This document shows, in pieces, positions 59,691 to 64,000 of a stretch of DNA of 64,000 nucleotides. A program made the translations under genes and the position numbers. The notes beneath the pieces were generated by a model. It was given only the letters and a program-made list of their open reading frames with translations, had not been told where the DNA came from and did not search any database. The DNA comes from Adenanthera pavonina. Its lineage: Eukaryota > Streptophyta > Magnoliopsida > Fabales > Fabaceae. The stretch spans positions 5,753,501-5,817,500 of the forward strand of contig JAIVEN010000024.1 of the NCBI GenBank assembly GCA_026686845.1, read 5' to 3'. Within the stretch, counting starts at the first letter, position 1; each line of letters starts with the position of its first letter.

Positions 59691-60587
59691 TCCTCATAAG
59701 TTTTTACACAAACTTAGATTACCTTACTCTTGTATACTTAGTGTCTACGCTTAAGATGTTAACAAAATAACTTCTTAATGGACATATCTTAGACATCAGC
59801 ATAAGTGTGTATATTTCCAGATAATCTTCCTTTAGTCTATATTTCATTTCAACATGAAACAATTGCTTTCCTAGCATAATATCTTTTGATCGAATTTATC
59901 ATGACCATTGGATATATGCTAAAGTAGATAACATTGAATCATTTCTCCATGAAAATGTCAAAATCATAAGGACATTAATGAAAGAATTTATTCCTCTCAG
60001 GGACTCACACATCAATGAAGCAAGGATCTATTCACTTGCTTCCCAATTGCGATTTTTAAAACACATGTAATATAAATTGCATACTACAGTGTTACTCTTA
60101 TCATATAAGAGCATATGTCGATTTTGGTTTGTTGTTAACACTGTATAGATTTAAGTTCAAACACACACAGTATCTAACTCAAATTCTGCCAATGCTTCCA
60201 CTTATCATGACGTCCTTGTTGGAGAATTCATCAACTGGTTACATATATTATGGATTGTGGGTATCCATAATTCGATCCAAAAATTTATATTTATTGGATC
60301 TCATCCTGACCTATTCTCTTCTTTTTGTCAGGGCAACATATTTTGTATTGTTTTACTGTTATATCTACCTTCTTGTAGATTTACTAGTAAATACAAAATG
60401 TCTCACCTTTGCCTATTCTCCATGAGTGTCAAAGGTGGTTGCTTGTGTGAGAAAATTAACCTTATCAACATGTGTGACATATTAGACATTGTATATTTTC
60501 ATAAATATATGCACACAAATGACTCAATTATAGAAAGTGCACTACATTTCATTCATATAATTGATTATTACAGAGATTTATGTTACA
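59691..60587 (-). repeat. 3' region (3'UTR and probable LTR part) of copia element at window end
   Basis: Non-coding DNA downstream of the RNase H stop at 60,588 on the minus strand. Positions 60,000-60,520 align with 14,950-15,540. LTR borders could not be fixed because the partner LTR lies outside the window. The plus-strand frames here are incidental. Confidence 0.5.
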
Positions 60588-63500
60588 TCATATCCTACAA
60601 ATACCAAGTGATTTTACATTATCAACATATACATCTCTAGGTATTGGCTTGGTAAGGGGATCAACTATCATTTGACGTGTAGAAATATGGCGAATTGTAA
60701 CTCTCTTCTTTGCTATGACATTTCTTACAAAATTATACTTGGTGTCTATATGCTTTGTCTTACTATGATACTTGGAATCTTTTGTGTAGGCTATGGCTGC
60801 CTCGCTATCACAATTTATTAAAATAGAATCCAATTCATCACCAATGATCCCCAAGTGTTTTATGAATCTCTTTAGCCATATTGCTTCTTATACAGTTATA
60901 GAACACGCAATGAACTCTGCTTCTATGGCAATACAAGTCTGTTTCTTACTACACCAAGATATAGCTCCATTGTTTAGCAGAAAAACATATCCATAAGTTG
61001 ATTTATGCTAATCTAGATCTCCTCCCCAATCTGCATCGAAGTATCCTACCAAGCGTAAATCGCTTCCTTGATAACATAGGGCATAATCTACTATGTTCAT
61101 AGCTTTCTAATGCTTCTATCTTGGGTTTGACTGATACCTGCTAACCAAACTAATTGCATAACATATGTCTGGTTTTGTACATATCATGGCATACATTAGG
61201 CTGCCAACCACACTTGAATAGGGAACCTTTTCCATTATCTTCTTTTCAGACTTGGTATAAGGACACATATCTCGACTCAAATTTTCTCCTCTTGAAATAG
61301 GGGTATCCATAGGTTTATAGTTTTTCATGTTAAATCACTCAAGAATTTTCTCAATGTAATTTTTCTGAGAAAGGAATATTAATTTTCTTGGACAATCTCT
61401 ATGGATTTTAACTCCAAGTATATAATCAACTTCACCCATGTCTTTCATTTCAAAATTCAAAGATAGCCATTCTTTGATAGCTATAGTCGATTTTAGACTA
61501 TTTTCGGCTAATAGTATATCATCCACATAAAGGGATAATATCACAAGATTATTTTCAAAACGCTTGATGTATACATAGTGGTCCTTGTCGATCATCTGGA
61601 AATCATACGAGGTTACAGCTCGGTGAAACCTTAAATACCACTGTCTGGATTATTGCTTTAGTCCATAAATGGACTTTCTTAGTTTGTAGACTTTATTCTC
61701 TTTTCCTTTCTCAATGAAACCTAATGTCTGTTACATATAGATTTTTTCATCTAGTTCACCATTTAAAAATGAGGTTTTTAGATCCATCTAATGTAATTCT
61801 AAATTTAAACTTACTACTATTGCCATAATTAGTCTTATAGAGTTAAAACGTGCAGCAAGTGAAAAAATATCTTTATAATCTATACCTTCATGTTGTGTAT
61901 ACCCTTTTGCCACTAATCGAGCCTTGTATCTTTCAATTGATTCATCTGCTTTTCTCTTAATTTTGAGAATCCATTTATTCCCAATTACCTTACGTCCAAA
62001 TGGAAGATTGACCAAATTCCAAACTTGGTTTATCCTCATCAAATCCATTTCCTCTTCCATTGCTTTCTTCCATTCATTTCTAGCAGGGCATGATAGAGCT
62101 TCTTGTATTGAACTGGGCTCATCATCATCTTGTGGGGTAACAATAAGTGCAATCCCTTATATTAGGTAACGTCTCTTTGGCACACTTTCTCTATTACTCC
62201 TTCACAGTAGGGTCTCTTGTAAGTTGTTATGTTCTGGAACAAAATCTTGCACTAGTCTCTGAGAGCTCCCACTCGAATCAAGAGGTTAAGGTATATAAAC
62301 TTGTTTTTCAGTTTCTTCATGTATCTCATAAAGAGATACAATATGATCTATGTCACCCCTTCTAGGGAATTCATTTTCTAGAAATGTTACATTTCTAGAT
62401 TCTATCTCAATCACAATTCCATCTTGGTTTTCTCCAATGAAAGCATAACCCTTAGATTGTTCAGAGTATCCAATAAAGATACATTTCTTCCCTCTTGGAC
62501 CTAGCTTTCCATATTTATTGGAAGGATTATGGACATAAGCTGCCAACCGCAAGGGTTTTAAGATATTCAAATCTGGCTTATGATTTGTCCATTACTCATA
62601 GGGTATGGATGTGACCAACTTTGAGGGCACATAGTAAAGTATGAAGGCTGTAGTTAAAAGTACATCTCCCAAAATGAAATAGGTAGATTGGCTTGTGCCA
62701 TCATGGACCTAACCATGTCTAGTAATGTTCTATTTCTTCTTTTGGTTACATTATTTTGTTATTGAGTGCCTGAGATTGTAAGTTGCCTTATTATTCCATT
62801 TTTTTCACAGAGCTCTTTGAATTGATCTGATAAATATTCACATCCATGATCGGTTCTTAATGCATTGATTTTCTTGTCTGTTTGATTTTTGACTAAGTTA
62901 ATGTAATATCTAAAACATTCTAATGCTTTAGACTTATGCGACATCAAATAGACATAATCAAATCATGAGTAATCAGCAATGAAAGTGATGAAATAAATGG
63001 CTCCATTTTTGCCCTCACACTCATCGGACCATAAACATCTGAATGGATTAACAGCAATGAAGTTTCTGCCCTAGTTTTAGTTCCAAATGGTTTTCTAGTT
63101 GTTTTACCAGCTAGGGAATGCTCACACAAGGACATTTCTATTTTATCAATTGTACCTAGCAATCCCTCTCTAGCTAGTTTAATCATTCTATTTTGGCCAA
63201 TGTATCCTAGTCTAGCATGCCATGTGTCTATATATGTATTAAGATTAGAACTAGAAGCAGAAAAGCAATCATATTTATAATAATTATCAAATATGTCTAG
63301 AATAACAAAACCATTGGAAATAAAACCAAAACCATAATACATTATCCCTTTGAAAATATCAGTAAGTCTATTATAAAAATTAACATCAAATCCATAATAA
63401 AAAAGACAAATAATAGAAACTAAATTCCACCGGATGTTAGGTGCATATAAAACATCGTGAAGTATTAAAACTTTTTTGCTATGCAAATGTAGCTTGACAA

Positions 63501-64000
63501 TGTCAATTTCCTTCACTTCAAGCCTCGTGTTGTTGCCAACGAAAAGCCATCTGCTATGTTTTAACACCTTACAGAATTCCACGAAGGACTCTCGACCCTT
63601 GGTTACGTGGTCTATGGTGCCTGAGTCTATAATCCATGAAAAAGATGAAGACTCAATTAGTAAAACAGTACTAGAAACATAAGAATAATGAATAGAACGA
63701 GATTCCAGAAATACCCTATTTTGCTCAGGGCAATCACGAGCAAAATGTCCCATCCTCTGACAGGCATAACATTTGACCTTTAACAGGTTAATCTTTTTAG
63801 CACCCTTTTTGCCCTTCCTCTTGAAGGATCTTTTGCCTTTCTAGAATTTGTTGCCATTCTTCTTCCCTTTCTTTTGGAATTTCTTGTCCTTCTTAGCCTT
63901 GGGCTTTATGTTGGATAGACCAGGATCCTCAACAATGTATGCACATAGCATGTGCAGTTGTATACTGTTCATACTCACACATCAGATCATCTGCCATGGC
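60588..64000 (-). pseudogene. Ty1/copia gag-pol pseudogene, 5' end beyond window
   Basis: In minus-strand order: gag tail with a basic Lys-rich stretch (63,780-63,900) and zinc knuckle C-Y-A-C-Q-R-M-G-H-F-A-R-D-C (about 63,765-63,725). Protease follows with 'WIIDSGTIDHVT' (D-S-G intact). Integrase has 'IHSDVYGPM' and 'LRTDHGCEYLS', but the catalytic E is K ('VTKRRNRTLLDM') and zinc residues are altered ('GYIGQ', 'CEHS'). RT has 'SLYVDDILL' intact, with 'MDLKTSFLNGEL' after a stop. RNase H has 'AIEAEFIA', 'KTKHIDTKYNFVR' and 'PLTKPIPRDV', ending at 60,588. Numerous stops and frame changes break it into pieces, so it is inactive. Gag start and 5' LTR are not in the window. Confidence 0.88.

Noticed and set aside
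1..64000. CRISPR arrays, tRNA or rRNA genes, endogenous pararetrovirus
   Set aside because: I looked for regular spacer arrays, tRNA boxes and virus replicase motifs and found only the SINE's tRNA-like boxes. All reverse transcriptases present fit copia, gypsy or RTE order.

Overview
This is plant nuclear DNA, most likely from a dicot with a repeat-rich genome. The evidence is two intron-containing plant genes (LSM4 and a WDR89-type WD40 gene) and an AT-rich background packed with Ty1/copia and Ty3/gypsy LTR retrotransposons, an RTE-type LINE, a tRNA-type SINE, and hAT-like and CACTA-like DNA-element pieces. I cannot name the species. No prokaryotic operon, CRISPR array or virus genome is visible.

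Layout. From 1 to about 37 kb lies a retrotransposon nest without a recognisable host gene. It holds gypsy-type remnants (LTR family G, about 0.8 kb, and LTR family T, about 3.3 kb, including a complete solo LTR with CTAAT target duplications). It also holds a degraded copia element (12.6-15.8 kb), a SIRE/Maximus-like copia element on the minus strand (15.77-32.82 kb, 5' end lost), and a nearly 10-kb two-LTR copia element inside it (18.76-28.71 kb, TATTC target duplications). That last element carries an 890-bp family-G insertion in its RNase H region. An unassigned acidic reading frame and a copia gag fragment follow at 32.8-34.8 kb.

From about 37 to 59.3 kb is a small gene island. LSM4 (plus strand, coding exons 45,832-47,638) and the WDR89-like gene (minus strand, coding exons 50,103-52,844) converge tail to tail, and both can be read through complete, canonical splice sites. 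LSM4 has a minimal translated first exon, an ATG directly followed by a donor site, preceded by a 5'UTR exon and a 1-kb UTR intron.

The most interesting structure is an inverted duplication. The LSM4 5' region (upstream DNA, UTR exon, UTR intron, ATG exon and the start of the next intron) occurs again in opposite orientation at 56,790-59,298. The two arms flank the LSM4 coding exons, the WDR89-like gene and a LINE. The left arm is split by a 3.9-kb hAT-like insertion carrying a 1,848-bp solo LTR and a SINE; the right arm keeps the unoccupied site. Recombination between the arms would flip the whole interval while leaving LSM4 with a promoter and ATG exon.

From about 59.7 kb to the window end lies another minus-strand copia gag-pol pseudogene that continues beyond the window.
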